Shown here: positions 53,586 to 62,153 of the stretch, one piece after another
Numbering within the stretch: the stretch's first letter is position 1
How the letters are laid out: the number at the start of each line of letters is the position of its first letter
From: Mycolicibacterium arabiense
GTDB taxonomy: Bacteria > Actinomycetota > Actinomycetes > Mycobacteriales > Mycobacteriaceae
Length of the DNA stretch: 64,000 bases
Direction of reading: 5' to 3'
Assembly (NCBI RefSeq): GCF_010731815.2
Contig: NZ_AP022593.1
Coordinates: forward strand, 372,001 to 436,000
Program-made: the position numbers and the translations under genes
Notes under the pieces: model-generated
The model's input: the letters and a program-made list of their open reading frames with translations, nothing else
Told to the model about the DNA's origin: nothing
The model's database searches: none

Positions 53586-55037
53586 GTGACTCGCACCATT
53601 CGCTTCAACGCCTTCGACATGAACTGCGTCGCCCACCAGTCCCCGGGTCTGTGGCGACATCCGGACGACAGGTCCGCCGAGTACAAGGACCTCGCGTACT
53701 GGGCCGATCTGGCCCGGCTGCTCGAGCGCGGCAGGTTCGACGGACTGTTCATCGCCGACGTCCTCGGCACCTACGACATCTACGGCGCCAACGACGAAGC
53801 CGCGATCCGCCAAGCCGCCCAGATCCCGGTGAACGACCCCCTGCTGCTGGTGTCCGCCATGGCGCTGGTCACCGAGCACCTCGGGTTCGGCATCACCACG
53901 GGAACCGGTTTCGAGCACCCGTATCCCTTCGCCCGCCGCGTCTCCACCCTCGACCACCTCACCAAGGGCCGGGTCGGCTGGAACGTCGTCACCGGTTACC
54001 TTCCCGCGGCCGCACGCAACATGGGGCAGACCGACCAGCCCGCCCACGACGCGCGCTACGACCACGCCGACGAGTACCTCGAGGTGCTCTACAAGCTGTG
54101 GGAGGGCTCCTGGGAGGACGACGCGGTGATCCGCGACCGCGAGCGTGGCGTCTTCACCGACCCGGACAAGGTGCACCACATCGGGCACCAGGGTGAGCAC
54201 TTCAGCGTGCCAGGCATCCACCTGTCCGAGCCGTCGCCTCAACGCACCCCGGTGATCTTCCAGGCCGGGTCGTCACCGCGCGGGGTCCGCTTCGCGGCCG
54301 AGAACGCCGAGGCGATCTTCACGGCCGCACCCACCAAGGCGATCCTGCGGGAGACCGTCGACACGATCCGTCGCGAACTCGAACTCGCAGGCCGTGATCC
54401 GTACTCGGCGAAGATCTTCAACCTGTCCACCGTGATCACCGCGGCCACCGAGGAGCAGGCCCGCGCCAAGCACGCGGAGTACCTGTCCTACGGCGACCCG
54501 GAGGGCGCGCTGGTCTTCATGTCCGGGTGGATGGGCGTCGACCTGTCCCGGTACGGGCGTGACGAACCGATCGCCGACGTCGACTCGAACGCCATACTGT
54601 CTGCGGTCAAGGCCTTCCAGTCCGCCGATCCCGACGGCGGCGAATGGGCCGTCGACGACATCGCCACGTGGGGCAAGATCGGCGGCATGGGGCCGCTGAT
54701 CGTCGGCTCGGGCACCCGGGTCGCCGACGTGCTGCAGGAGTGGGTCGACGAGACGGACGTCGACGGCTTCAACCTGGCCTACGCGGTCACCCCGGGATCG
54801 TTCGCCGACTTCATCGACCACGTGGTGCCCGTGCTCACAGAACGCGGCGCCTACCAGGAGGAGTACGCGCCAGGGTCGTTGCGCAACAAGCTGTTCGGGC
54901 GGGGTGATCGACTGCCCGACGAGCACCGGGGTGCGAGCTACCGCGTCGGCGGTCCCCGATCCACCATCATCGAGCGACCGTCGACGGTGCCGTCCTCGTC
55001 TGCGTCCGTCGCCTCGCAACCCACTTCTGGTCGATAG
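53586..55037 (+). CDS. FMN-dependent monooxygenase (NtaA/SnaA/DszA type)
   Basis: This 483-residue LLM protein from GTG 53586 begins TRTIRFNAFDMNCV, typical of the NtaA/SnaA/DszA branch. GLFIADVLGTYDIY, RVGWNVVTGYLPAAARNMG, then YDHADEYLEVLYKLWEGSW and VIFQAGSSPRG follow. These enzymes use FMNH2 from a separate reductase to oxidise sulfur or nitrogen compounds. With the two downstream genes it forms a probable sulfone/sulfonate breakdown set. No reductase is in the cluster. GTG 53541 is an alternative start. Confidence 0.86.
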   Translation: MTRTIRFNAFDMNCVAHQSPGLWRHPDDRSAEYKDLAYWADLARLLERGRFDGLFIADVLGTYDIYGANDEAAIRQAAQIPVNDPLLLVSAMALVTEHLGFGITTGTGFEHPYPFARRVSTLDHLTKGRVGWNVVTGYLPAAARNMGQTDQPAHDARYDHADEYLEVLYKLWEGSWEDDAVIRDRERGVFTDPDKVHHIGHQGEHFSVPGIHLSEPSPQRTPVIFQAGSSPRGVRFAAENAEAIFTAAPTKAILRETVDTIRRELELAGRDPYSAKIFNLSTVITAATEEQARAKHAEYLSYGDPEGALVFMSGWMGVDLSRYGRDEPIADVDSNAILSAVKAFQSADPDGGEWAVDDIATWGKIGGMGPLIVGSGTRVADVLQEWVDETDVDGFNLAYAVTPGSFADFIDHVVPVLTERGAYQEEYAPGSLRNKLFGRGDRLPDEHRGASYRVGGPRSTIIERPSTVPSSSASVASQPTSGR

Positions 55038-55040
55038 GAT
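55035..55040 (+). promoter_or_regulatory. Candidate -10 box (TAGGAT) for a leaderless transcript
   Basis: TAGGAT overlaps the stop codon of the monooxygenase gene and ends 6 bases before GTG 55047. No Shine-Dalgarno sequence is visible, so the SsuD-like gene may have its own leaderless start. Confidence 0.45.
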
Positions 55041-55046
55041 TTTCCC

Positions 55047-56216
55047 GTGTCCGTGAAACTGCATTGGTTCCTGCCCACCTACGGTGACAGCCGGCTGATC
55101 GTCGGCGGTGGTCACGGCACCCCGGCCGGCGTCGCGCACAGCGACCGCGACGCGTCGATCGACTACCTGGCGTCGATCGTGCGGGCCGCCGAGACGTTCG
55201 GCTTCACCGGGGCGCTCATCCCGACGGGTGCCTGGTGCGAGGACGCGTTCGTCACCGCGGCGCTGCTCGCTCGCGAGACGACGTCGCTGGCGTTCCTGGT
55301 GGCCTTCCGGCCCGGGCTGGTCAGCCCGACTCTCTCCGCGCAGATGGCCGCGACCTTCGCCCGCCACGCGCCGGGCCGCATCCTGCTCAACGTCGTGGTG
55401 GGCGGTGAGGCGCACGAACAGCGTGCGTTCGGCGATCACCTGGACAAGGACGCCCGGTACGAGCGCTGCGACGAGTTCCTCGACGTCGTGCGCAGATTGT
55501 GGGCCGGTGAGACCGTCACCGCCGACGGCACGCACATCAAGGTGGAGGAAGCGTCGCTCGCGACGTTGCCGAACCCGGTGCCGCCGCTGTACTTCGGGGG
55601 CAGTTCGAAGGCGGCGGGCCCGGTCGCGGCTCGGCATGCCGACGTCTACCTGACGTGGGGCGAGCCGCCCGAAGCCGTCCGCGAGAAGATCGAGTGGATC
55701 CGCAAGGAGGCCGCGAACGAGGGCCGCACCGTGCGATTCGGCATTCGGCTGCACACGATCTCGCGCGACACCGCCGACGAGGCCTGGGTGCAGGCCGGCA
55801 AGCTGATCGACGCCCTCGACGAGGATACGGTGCGCAACGCGCAGGCTGGGCTCAGCCGGAGCCAGTCGGAGGGACAACGCCGCATGCTCGCCCTGCACGA
55901 GTCGAGCCGGGCCGACGGGTCGTGGAACGATGCCCGCAGCCTCGAGATCGCGCCGAACCTGTGGGCCGGTGTCGGCCTGGTGCGTGGCGGTGCGGGAACG
56001 GCATTGGTGGGCAGCCACACCGACGTCGCAGACCGCATCGCGGAGTACGCCGAGATCGGCATCGACGAGTTCATCTTCTCCGGCTACCCGCACCTGGAGG
56101 AGCTGTACTGGTTCGGCGAGGGCGTCGTCCCCGTCCTGCGGCAGCGCGGACTGTTCGACGGCGGTCACTCCGATGCCGCCCCCGCCTCGATCCCGTTCGT
56201 CGGCTCGGCGCGGTGA
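55047..56216 (+). CDS. ssuD: Alkanesulfonate monooxygenase-like LLM protein (SsuD-like)
   Basis: This 389-residue protein from GTG 55047 has SsuD hallmarks: KLHWFLPTYGDSR, the His/Asp/Tyr-containing loops, RILLNVVVGGEAHEQRAFGD, and YFGGSSKAAGPVAARHADVYLTWGEP. SsuD releases sulfite from alkanesulfonates with FMNH2 and oxygen. No ABC importer or FMN reductase is beside it. Its stop overlaps the start of the acyl-CoA dehydrogenase-like gene (GTGA). The symbol reflects family resemblance only. Confidence 0.85.
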   Translation: MSVKLHWFLPTYGDSRLIVGGGHGTPAGVAHSDRDASIDYLASIVRAAETFGFTGALIPTGAWCEDAFVTAALLARETTSLAFLVAFRPGLVSPTLSAQMAATFARHAPGRILLNVVVGGEAHEQRAFGDHLDKDARYERCDEFLDVVRRLWAGETVTADGTHIKVEEASLATLPNPVPPLYFGGSSKAAGPVAARHADVYLTWGEPPEAVREKIEWIRKEAANEGRTVRFGIRLHTISRDTADEAWVQAGKLIDALDEDTVRNAQAGLSRSQSEGQRRMLALHESSRADGSWNDARSLEIAPNLWAGVGLVRGGAGTALVGSHTDVADRIAEYAEIGIDEFIFSGYPHLEELYWFGEGVVPVLRQRGLFDGGHSDAAPASIPFVGSAR

Positions 56217-57430
56217 ACGCCCCTGCCCGCGAGGCAGGTTCCCTGACCGACCACGACGCGTTGGCGGTGGCCGAAGACCTGGCTGCCGACTTCGCTTCGG
56301 GTGCGGGTGACCGTGACGCCGGCCGCCTCCTCCCCCACGACGAAGTCGTCGCACTCAAGCGGAGTGGGCTGCTCGCGCTGTCGGTGCCCGTCCGGTTTGG
56401 CGGCCCCGATCTGCCCGCGACGGTCGTAGCCGAGGTGTTTCGGATCATCGCTCACGCGGACCCGTCACTGGCCCAGATCCCGCACTCGCACTACACGTTC
56501 CTGGAGGCGCTGCGGGCGCAGGGCAGCCCGTCGCAGCAAGGCTTCTTCTTCGGCCTGGTCCGCGACGGGGCGCTGTTCGCCAACGCCCAGACCGAACGCG
56601 GCCCGCACCCGGTCAACGTGGACGGCACCACGCTCGCGTCCGACGACGCAGGCGGCTTCGTCCTGTCGGGCCGCAAGTTCTACGCGACGGGTTCGTTGTT
56701 CGCCGATTGGCTGATCGTCCGCGCGTCCCTGGCCGAGGAGGGCCAGACGCCGGACGCCTCGACTCCAAAGGCGTTGGCGTTCATCCCGCGTGACGCGGCC
56801 GGTGTCGAGCTGGTCGACGACTGGGACGGCCTCGGCCAGCGCACCACGGCCTCGGGCACGGTGACGCTCGACTCCGTGCGCGTTCCCGCCGAGCACGTGG
56901 TGCCGTTCTCGCCGATCTTCGACGGCCCATCAACCTACGGCGCGCACGCTCAGCTGCTGCACACCGCGATCGACGTCGGCATCGCCACCGGGGCGCTGGC
57001 CGAAGGCGTGCGCCAGACCGCCAAGGCGCGGCCGCACTTCGAGGCCGACGTCCCCGCTGCCGCGGAGGATCCGACGCTGATCCAGGTCGCCGGCGACCTC
57101 GTGGTCACGGTGCGGGCTGCTCGCGCGCTGCTGGCCGAGGCGGCCCGTGAAGTGGACCGTGCGCGTGCCGACGTCACCGAGGACAGCACCGCGGCGGCAT
57201 CGGTCGCCGTTGCCGTCGCCAAGGTGGCGGCGGTGCGCGCGGCGCTCGAGGCGTCGAGCACGCTGTTCGACCTCGGTGGCACGCGCAGCGCGTCGGCGTC
57301 GGCGAACCTGTCGCGGTACTGGCGCGATGCCCGGACCCACACGCTGCACGACGCCACCCGGTGGAAGCTGCAGCACATCGGCCGCTACGCCCTGTCGGGC
57401 ACGCGGCCCCCGCGCCACGGTCAGGTGTAG
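56213..57430 (+). CDS. Acyl-CoA dehydrogenase-like flavin monooxygenase (SfnB/DszC type)
   Basis: This 405-residue protein has an acyl-CoA dehydrogenase fold: an N-terminal helical domain, SVPVRFGGPDLPATVVAEVFR, and a middle beta domain with GRKFYATGSLFADWLIV. The C-terminal four-helix bundle (LDLGGTR-like segment FDLGGTRSAS, then DARTHTLHDATRWK) follows. This combination, with WDGLGQRTTASG, is typical of SfnB/DszC monooxygenases acting on dimethyl sulfone or dibenzothiophene. It is coupled to the SsuD-like gene by GTGA, supporting a sulfur-scavenging operon. Confidence 0.85.
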   Translation: MNAPAREAGSLTDHDALAVAEDLAADFASGAGDRDAGRLLPHDEVVALKRSGLLALSVPVRFGGPDLPATVVAEVFRIIAHADPSLAQIPHSHYTFLEALRAQGSPSQQGFFFGLVRDGALFANAQTERGPHPVNVDGTTLASDDAGGFVLSGRKFYATGSLFADWLIVRASLAEEGQTPDASTPKALAFIPRDAAGVELVDDWDGLGQRTTASGTVTLDSVRVPAEHVVPFSPIFDGPSTYGAHAQLLHTAIDVGIATGALAEGVRQTAKARPHFEADVPAAAEDPTLIQVAGDLVVTVRAARALLAEAAREVDRARADVTEDSTAAASVAVAVAKVAAVRAALEASSTLFDLGGTRSASASANLSRYWRDARTHTLHDATRWKLQHIGRYALSGTRPPRHGQV

Positions 57431-57435
57431 ACGGG

Positions 57436-59289
57436 TCAGCCGTCGAAGGTCCCGGCGAGATACTCGGCGCGGCAGGCATAACGGGCCAACTTGCCGCTCG
57501 TGGTGCGCGGAATGGTGCCTGCCGAGACGAACCGCACGTCGGCCACCGTCAGGTCGTGTCGTTCGGCGACGGCGGACCGGATGGCCTCGGCAGACGGCTC
57601 GGGGTCGACCCGACTCGTGCGCGCCGCCCGTTCGGCCACGACGACCACGCGCACGCCGGCGGCGTCGTCGGCGGGCACGGTGAAGGCCGATGCGTAGCCG
57701 CGCCGGACCAGTTCGGTGGCGTCGGCGACGGTGGCCTCGACGTCCTGGGGGTAGTGGTGGCGGCCGTCGACCGCCAGGATGTCGGCCAGCCGGCCGGTGA
57801 CGTAGAGTTCCCCGTCGAGGCGGTAGCCGAGATCGCCGGTGCGCAACCAGGTTTCGTCGTCCGGCACCCCCTCGGCGTGACTGCCGGCCGTCAGCCGGGA
57901 TGACGGCCTGGCGGTGAACGCCTGTCGGGTCTCCTCCGGGCGGCCCCAGTAGCCGCGGCCCACGTTGTCACCGTGCAGCCAGATCTCACCCACGCTGCCG
58001 TCGGGGAGTTCCGCCGCGCTCTGCGGGTCGACGATGATGCACCACTGACTGCGGGCGATCTGGCCGCAGGCCACCTGGGGTACCGCGCCAGGGTCGTCGG
58101 CGGCGACCAGCACCGCCCGGTCGAGCGTCAGTTCGGTGCGGTCGAAGTGCACCACGGTCGGCGGCACGTCCGGCGCCACCGTCGAGACGAACAGCGTTGC
58201 CTCGGCGATCCCGTAGGACGGCTTGATTGCGTTCGGCGACAACCCACGTGGCTCGAACTCGGTCTGGAAGGCCGTGATCGCCGACATGCTGACCGGCTCG
58301 GATCCGATGATCATCACGACGTTCGTCAGATCGACGTCCGCCTCCGGCGGAAGCTTGCCGCGTGCTGCCGTCCACTCGTAGGCGAAGTTCGGCGCCGCCG
58401 TGACGACCCGCCCGTGCCGGGATTCCTCCGACAACGCCTCGATCCAACGCTCGGGCCGACGGACGAACGCCGTGGGTGAGAGCAGGGTCGAGTGGCCACC
58501 GTAGACCGCGGGGAAGCCGATCATCGACAGCCCCATGTCGTGGTACAGCGGCAACCAACTGACGCCGTGGGTGTTTCGGTCCAGCAGATCGATGGACAGG
58601 ATCATCTGGATCAGGTTGGTGCCCACCGCGCGGTGGGTCACCTCGACGCCGACGGGTGGACGCGTCGAGCCGGAGGTGAACTGCAGGTGCGAGACCGCCT
58701 CGACGTCGATCTCGACCGCCGTGAACCGATCTCCTTCGGAGTCCGCGACCTCGTCGATGACGACCACTGCCGGTCGTCGTGCCGTAGGCAATCGTCCGAG
58801 GAAGTCCTCGACCGATCCGAGCGCGGACGCCGTCGTCAGCACCGCGGTGGGCAGCGCATCGGCGAACGCCGTCTCCAAACGCTCGGCGTGGCCCTGCAAT
58901 TCGGGGGCGAACAGCGGGACGGCGATCGTCCCCGCCTTGATGGCCGCGAAGAACCCGGCGACGTAGTCGAGCCCCTGCGGCGCGAGTATCGCCACGCGTT
59001 CCCCGGTGCGGGCAACGCGTTGGATCGCGGCTCCGATGGCACGCAGGCGCGTGCCGAGCTGCGCCCAGGTCACCTCGACGGCGCGCACACCGGCGGACCC
59101 GGTGTGGTCCAGGTACCGGTATGCCACGCCGTCGCCGACGTTGTCGATGTTGCGCTCGATCAGCGAGATCAGGTTGACCCCGGGCGGAAGCACCACACGT
59201 CCCCGTGCGTCGAGGCAGTCCTCGATCCGCAGCAACCCGGGACGGTCCGAGGAACCAACCGAATGACCATGGCTCACAACGCGATCCAT
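57436..59289 (-). CDS. Fatty acyl-AMP ligase (FAAL, FadD type)
   Basis: This 617-residue ligase starts MDRVVSHGHS. Motifs include TSGSTRPPVGVEVTH (P-loop with the Pro-Pro typical of FAALs), SWLPLYHDMGL, LPPEADVDLTNV, and late TTSGKLARY with the catalytic Lys. FAALs make acyl-AMP and pass it to polyketide synthases instead of CoA; FadD32 is the mycobacterial model. No polyketide synthase or accD lies here, so this is a different FAAL. It lies 5 bp from the end of the convergent SfnB-like gene. Confidence 0.86.
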   Translation of the reverse strand: MDRVVSHGHSVGSSDRPGLLRIEDCLDARGRVVLPPGVNLISLIERNIDNVGDGVAYRYLDHTGSAGVRAVEVTWAQLGTRLRAIGAAIQRVARTGERVAILAPQGLDYVAGFFAAIKAGTIAVPLFAPELQGHAERLETAFADALPTAVLTTASALGSVEDFLGRLPTARRPAVVVIDEVADSEGDRFTAVEIDVEAVSHLQFTSGSTRPPVGVEVTHRAVGTNLIQMILSIDLLDRNTHGVSWLPLYHDMGLSMIGFPAVYGGHSTLLSPTAFVRRPERWIEALSEESRHGRVVTAAPNFAYEWTAARGKLPPEADVDLTNVVMIIGSEPVSMSAITAFQTEFEPRGLSPNAIKPSYGIAEATLFVSTVAPDVPPTVVHFDRTELTLDRAVLVAADDPGAVPQVACGQIARSQWCIIVDPQSAAELPDGSVGEIWLHGDNVGRGYWGRPEETRQAFTARPSSRLTAGSHAEGVPDDETWLRTGDLGYRLDGELYVTGRLADILAVDGRHHYPQDVEATVADATELVRRGYASAFTVPADDAAGVRVVVVAERAARTSRVDPEPSAEAIRSAVAERHDLTVADVRFVSAGTIPRTTSGKLARYACRAEYLAGTFDG

Positions 59290-59306
59290 GGTCTTCAGTC
59301 TAGGCG

Positions 59307-59801
59307 TCAGCCTGCTGCTGCGACCGCTGCGTCGTAGTCGGGCTCCTGGCCGATCTCGGGCACCAGTTCGGTGTACGCGACGTTGCCGTCCGCGCCCACC
59401 ACGATGACCGCACGGCCCAGCAGGCCCGCCATCGGGCCGTCGGTGATGGTGATGCCGTAGTCCTCGCCGAACGAGTCGCGGAAGGCCGATGCCGTGGTGA
59501 CGTTCTCGATGCCCTCGGCGCCGCAGAACCGCTTCTGCGCGAACGGCAGGTCCTTGGACACGCACAGCACGGCGGTACCCGAGGAGGCGGCCCGCTCGTT
59601 GAAGGCCCGGACGCTGCTGGAGCAGACGGGCGTGTCGACCGACGGGAAGACGTTGAGCACGAAGGGCTTGCCACTGAACTGGTCACTGGTGACCTCGCCC
59701 AGATCGGTGCCGGTCAGCGTGAAGCTCGGCGCAGGACTGCCGACCGCGGGCAGTTCACCGACGGTGTTGATGGGGTTTCCGCGCAAGGTTATCTGTGCCA
59801 T
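59307..59801 (-). CDS. tpx: Thiol peroxidase Tpx
   Basis: This 164-residue peroxiredoxin has the peroxidatic Cys60 in SVDTPVCSSSV, a resolving Cys93 in KRFCGAEGIENV, and Cys80 as in the M. tuberculosis enzyme. It removes hydrogen peroxide and organic hydroperoxides using thioredoxin. The N-terminal LRGNPINTVGELP is standard for the family. It lies 17 bp upstream of the FAAL gene and could be co-transcribed. Confidence 0.95.
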   Translation of the reverse strand: MAQITLRGNPINTVGELPAVGSPAPSFTLTGTDLGEVTSDQFSGKPFVLNVFPSVDTPVCSSSVRAFNERAASSGTAVLCVSKDLPFAQKRFCGAEGIENVTTASAFRDSFGEDYGITITDGPMAGLLGRAVIVVGADGNVAYTELVPEIGQEPDYDAAVAAAG

Positions 59802-59882
59802 GCGGACAGTCTGCCAAGCGCGGCGGTTCCGCGGTCGGCCAGGGTGGCCAAGATCGGTCGGTTGGTCAGGCGCCGCGCGCCG

Positions 59883-60494
59883 TCACCACTCGATCACGCG
59901 GGAGAGGTACGGCGCCATGTCGGTGGTGCGGACCGGAGACACTGCGACGGCGGTATCGCTCACGCCCACCATCTGGCCGTTGCCGATGAACATCGACACG
60001 CTCTGCGTGCCGTCGGGTCCGTAGAACAGCAGATCGCCCGGCAACGCCTCCGACGGGAGGATCTTGCGACCGACCTTGTACTGCTCGCCCGACGAGCGCG
60101 GCATCTTGATGCCCGCGCCGGCGAAGGCGTATACGATCAGGCCGGACGCGTCGAAACCTGGGACCCGCGGTGCCACCGGCACGCTGGGTGCCGCCGGGGT
60201 GACGAGGCCGGGGAACAGCGGGTCGGGATTGGCCGCGGCCAGGCCCGTCGCGGACTGTTCGGGCTGCTGCAGGCGCTCCGTACTCACCGGCGGCAGCGAG
60301 GGGCCGTTGACGTCACCGCCGCCGTAGGTGAACGGCACGCCCTGCTGCGACATTGCGCGCTTGATCACGTACTGAATGGCCTGCTGACGCTGTGCCGACG
60401 TCGCGTCGGCGCCGGCCAGGCCGGGTGTCGCGACCAGCACGGTCATGCTGACGGCGAAGGCGGTGATCGCTGCGAATGCCCTGGTGAGTCTCAT
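59883..60494 (-). CDS. ripD: NlpC/P60 cell-wall protein RipD
   Basis: This 203-residue secreted protein starts MRLTRAF with a signal peptide ending near GLAGAD. The NlpC/P60 domain has GFDASGLIVYAF where catalytic enzymes have DCSGL, so Cys is replaced by Ala116. The catalytic His region reads TQSVSMFIG instead of a His-Val motif. M. tuberculosis RipD (Rv1566c) shows the same losses and binds rather than cuts peptidoglycan. The same non-catalytic binding role is expected. It is 81 bp upstream of tpx. Confidence 0.9.
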   Translation of the reverse strand: MRLTRAFAAITAFAVSMTVLVATPGLAGADATSAQRQQAIQYVIKRAMSQQGVPFTYGGGDVNGPSLPPVSTERLQQPEQSATGLAAANPDPLFPGLVTPAAPSVPVAPRVPGFDASGLIVYAFAGAGIKMPRSSGEQYKVGRKILPSEALPGDLLFYGPDGTQSVSMFIGNGQMVGVSDTAVAVSPVRTTDMAPYLSRVIEW

Positions 60495-60732
60495 CGGTCT
60501 TTCTCGTTCGTGCGGTCGGCACCGGTCGGGACCCCGTTTCGGCGGGCCGCCGGCGAAGTCACGCTCTTCACTTCTGTCACTTCCACACCACATCGTGCCA
60601 TCTCCGTCGTCAATAACGGCGTGCCGAGCGGATTCTTGGTCAGACCGTGACCGAACGGTGATCATGAATGTGTGTTGCCAATCACGTTCACCCAGTTGCG
60701 ATTTCACGTATCCCGGGGAGAGTGCGGCGTGG

Positions 60733-60738
60733 CAGGAT
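60733..60738 (+). promoter_or_regulatory. Possible -10 box before the tenA-like gene
   Basis: CAGGAT ends 7 bases before GTG 60746, with no Shine-Dalgarno sequence at usual distance. The spacing fits leaderless starts seen elsewhere in the window; the hexamer is weak. The rest of the 251 bp up to the RipD start shows no other feature. Confidence 0.3.
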
Positions 60739-60745
60739 GCGATGC

Positions 60746-61426
60746 GTGCATGCACAGACCGAACCGACCTGGTCGCAGCGCCTGTGGCGCGAGATCGAAC
60801 CGACGTTCGCCGCCATCCTGGCCCACCCGTTCGTCACGGGTCTGACCGACGGCACCCTCGACGAGCGAGCCTTCGCGCAGTACGTCGCGCAGGACGTCCA
60901 CTACCTGCGTGACTACGCCCGCGCGCTGGCGATCGTCGGCGCGAAGGCCCCCACGCTCGCCGATACCGCGACGTTCGCCCGGCACGCCGCGGAGGTCTTC
61001 GACGTCGAACTCCAGCTGCACGACTCACTGCTCCCCCAGCTCGGGCTCGACGCCGACCTCTTGGCCCGCTCACCCGTCCTGCCCACCACCCGCGCCTACA
61101 CCAGCTACCTGGTGGCGACGGCCTACGGCGGCACCTTCGCCGACGGGCTCGCGGCGATACTGCCCTGCTACTGGATCTACGCCCGCGTCGGAACGGCGCT
61201 CGCCGAGCGCGGTTCGTCCGACCCCAGATACCAGCTGTGGATCGACGGCTACTCCGGCGAGGAGTACGCGGCCACCGTCGACGAGGTGCTGGCGGTGACC
61301 GATCGCGTCGGCCCGACGCTCACCGCAGCCGATGAGGCCGCGGCGCGCGCCCACTTCGTCACCACCGCCCGCTACGAGTGGATGTTCTTCGACGCCGCCC
61401 ACCGGTTGGAGAACTGGCCCGTCTGA
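60746..61426 (+). CDS. tenA: TenA-family thiaminase II
   Basis: This 226-residue all-helical protein from GTG 60746 has Asp50 in QDVHYL, the catalytic Cys141 in AILPCYWIYARVG, Tyr/Glu contacts in YSGEEYAATV, and Glu211 in YEWMFFD. Complete TenA residues indicate hydrolysis of aminopyrimidine compounds for thiamine salvage. A shorter Cys-less paralogue lies at 48306. No thiamine biosynthesis gene is beside it. The start is chosen from family length and a leaderless-like -10 box. Confidence 0.85.
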   Translation: MHAQTEPTWSQRLWREIEPTFAAILAHPFVTGLTDGTLDERAFAQYVAQDVHYLRDYARALAIVGAKAPTLADTATFARHAAEVFDVELQLHDSLLPQLGLDADLLARSPVLPTTRAYTSYLVATAYGGTFADGLAAILPCYWIYARVGTALAERGSSDPRYQLWIDGYSGEEYAATVDEVLAVTDRVGPTLTAADEAAARAHFVTTARYEWMFFDAAHRLENWPV

Positions 61427-61590
61427 GCGGCCGAGCCGGTCGAATTCGTGCCGCCGCGCCGACTCCTCGGCGACGCCGTCACGCTCTAAATGCCTGCCTG
61501 CTGATCCCGTGTTTCCGGCCGGGGTATTCGGGAACATCCACACCCCCGCCGACGTTGACGTGGCGCCGGACCAGAACGAAGGGAACTGCA

Positions 61591-61890
61591 TTGGCCACCG
61601 ACTACGACGCCCCACGCAAGACCGAGACCGACGACGTCGCCGACGAGTCCCTGGAAGCACTCGCCGGACGTCGAAACGACGCCGCGACAGCCGTGCTCGA
61701 CGTGGACGACGGCGAGGACGACGATCTGTTCGACCTTCCCGGCGCCGACCTGTCGGGCGAGGAACTCACCGTGCGCGTCGTCCCCAAGCAGGCCGACGAG
61801 TTCACGTGCTCGCGGTGCTTCCTGGTGCAGCACCGCAACCGCCTCGCCCTGCAGACCGACCGCCAGCAGATCTGCTCGGACTGCGTCTAG
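61591..61890 (+). CDS. DUF4193 protein (Rv2699c-like), TTG start
   Basis: This 99-residue protein starts at TTG 61591, preceded by GAAGGGAAC. It begins ATDYDAPRKTETDDV and has the conserved GADLSGEELTVRVVPKQADEF, then CSRC and CSDC as a probable zinc ribbon at the C terminus. It matches the conserved mycobacterial DUF4193 family (Rv2699c), which has no assigned function and is highly conserved. The stop is 4 bases from the stop of the convergent gene. Confidence 0.9.
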   Translation: MATDYDAPRKTETDDVADESLEALAGRRNDAATAVLDVDDGEDDDLFDLPGADLSGEELTVRVVPKQADEFTCSRCFLVQHRNRLALQTDRQQICSDCV

Positions 61891-62153
61891 AGTTCGTCGA
61901 TCCTGCCTGCGATCGCTTCGAGCATCGCGTCGACCCGACCCGCGTCGAAACCCCGCCGTCCCAACGGCGGTTTGGGGAATCGCACGCCGCGGACGTCCGC
62001 CGCGCAGAGATGGCCGCGGCCGTCCAGCCGTCGCGCCGCGAGTTGCAGGAAGTCGTTGACCGACTTCTCGTCGTACCCGCGCTTGCCCCACGGCGGCTTC
62101 TCGAACGTCGCCCCCCGAACGTCTTCCGCCGTCAGGCGCGTCTCACCGGTCAC
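61887..62153 (-). CDS. DivIVA-domain protein made of two tandem motifs
   Basis: This 88-residue protein starts at GTG 62153. It contains two copies of the DivIVA N-terminal motif: LTAEDVRGATFEKPPWGKRG with a following VNDFL helix, then CAADVRGVRFPKPPLGRRG with VDAML. Normal DivIVA/Wag31 has one such motif and a long coiled coil, absent here. It may bind membrane or a division protein without forming filaments. The start overlaps the end of the M42 peptidase by 11 bp, so the two are co-transcribed. Confidence 0.78.
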   Translation of the reverse strand: MTGETRLTAEDVRGATFEKPPWGKRGYDEKSVNDFLQLAARRLDGRGHLCAADVRGVRFPKPPLGRRGFDAGRVDAMLEAIAGRIDEL

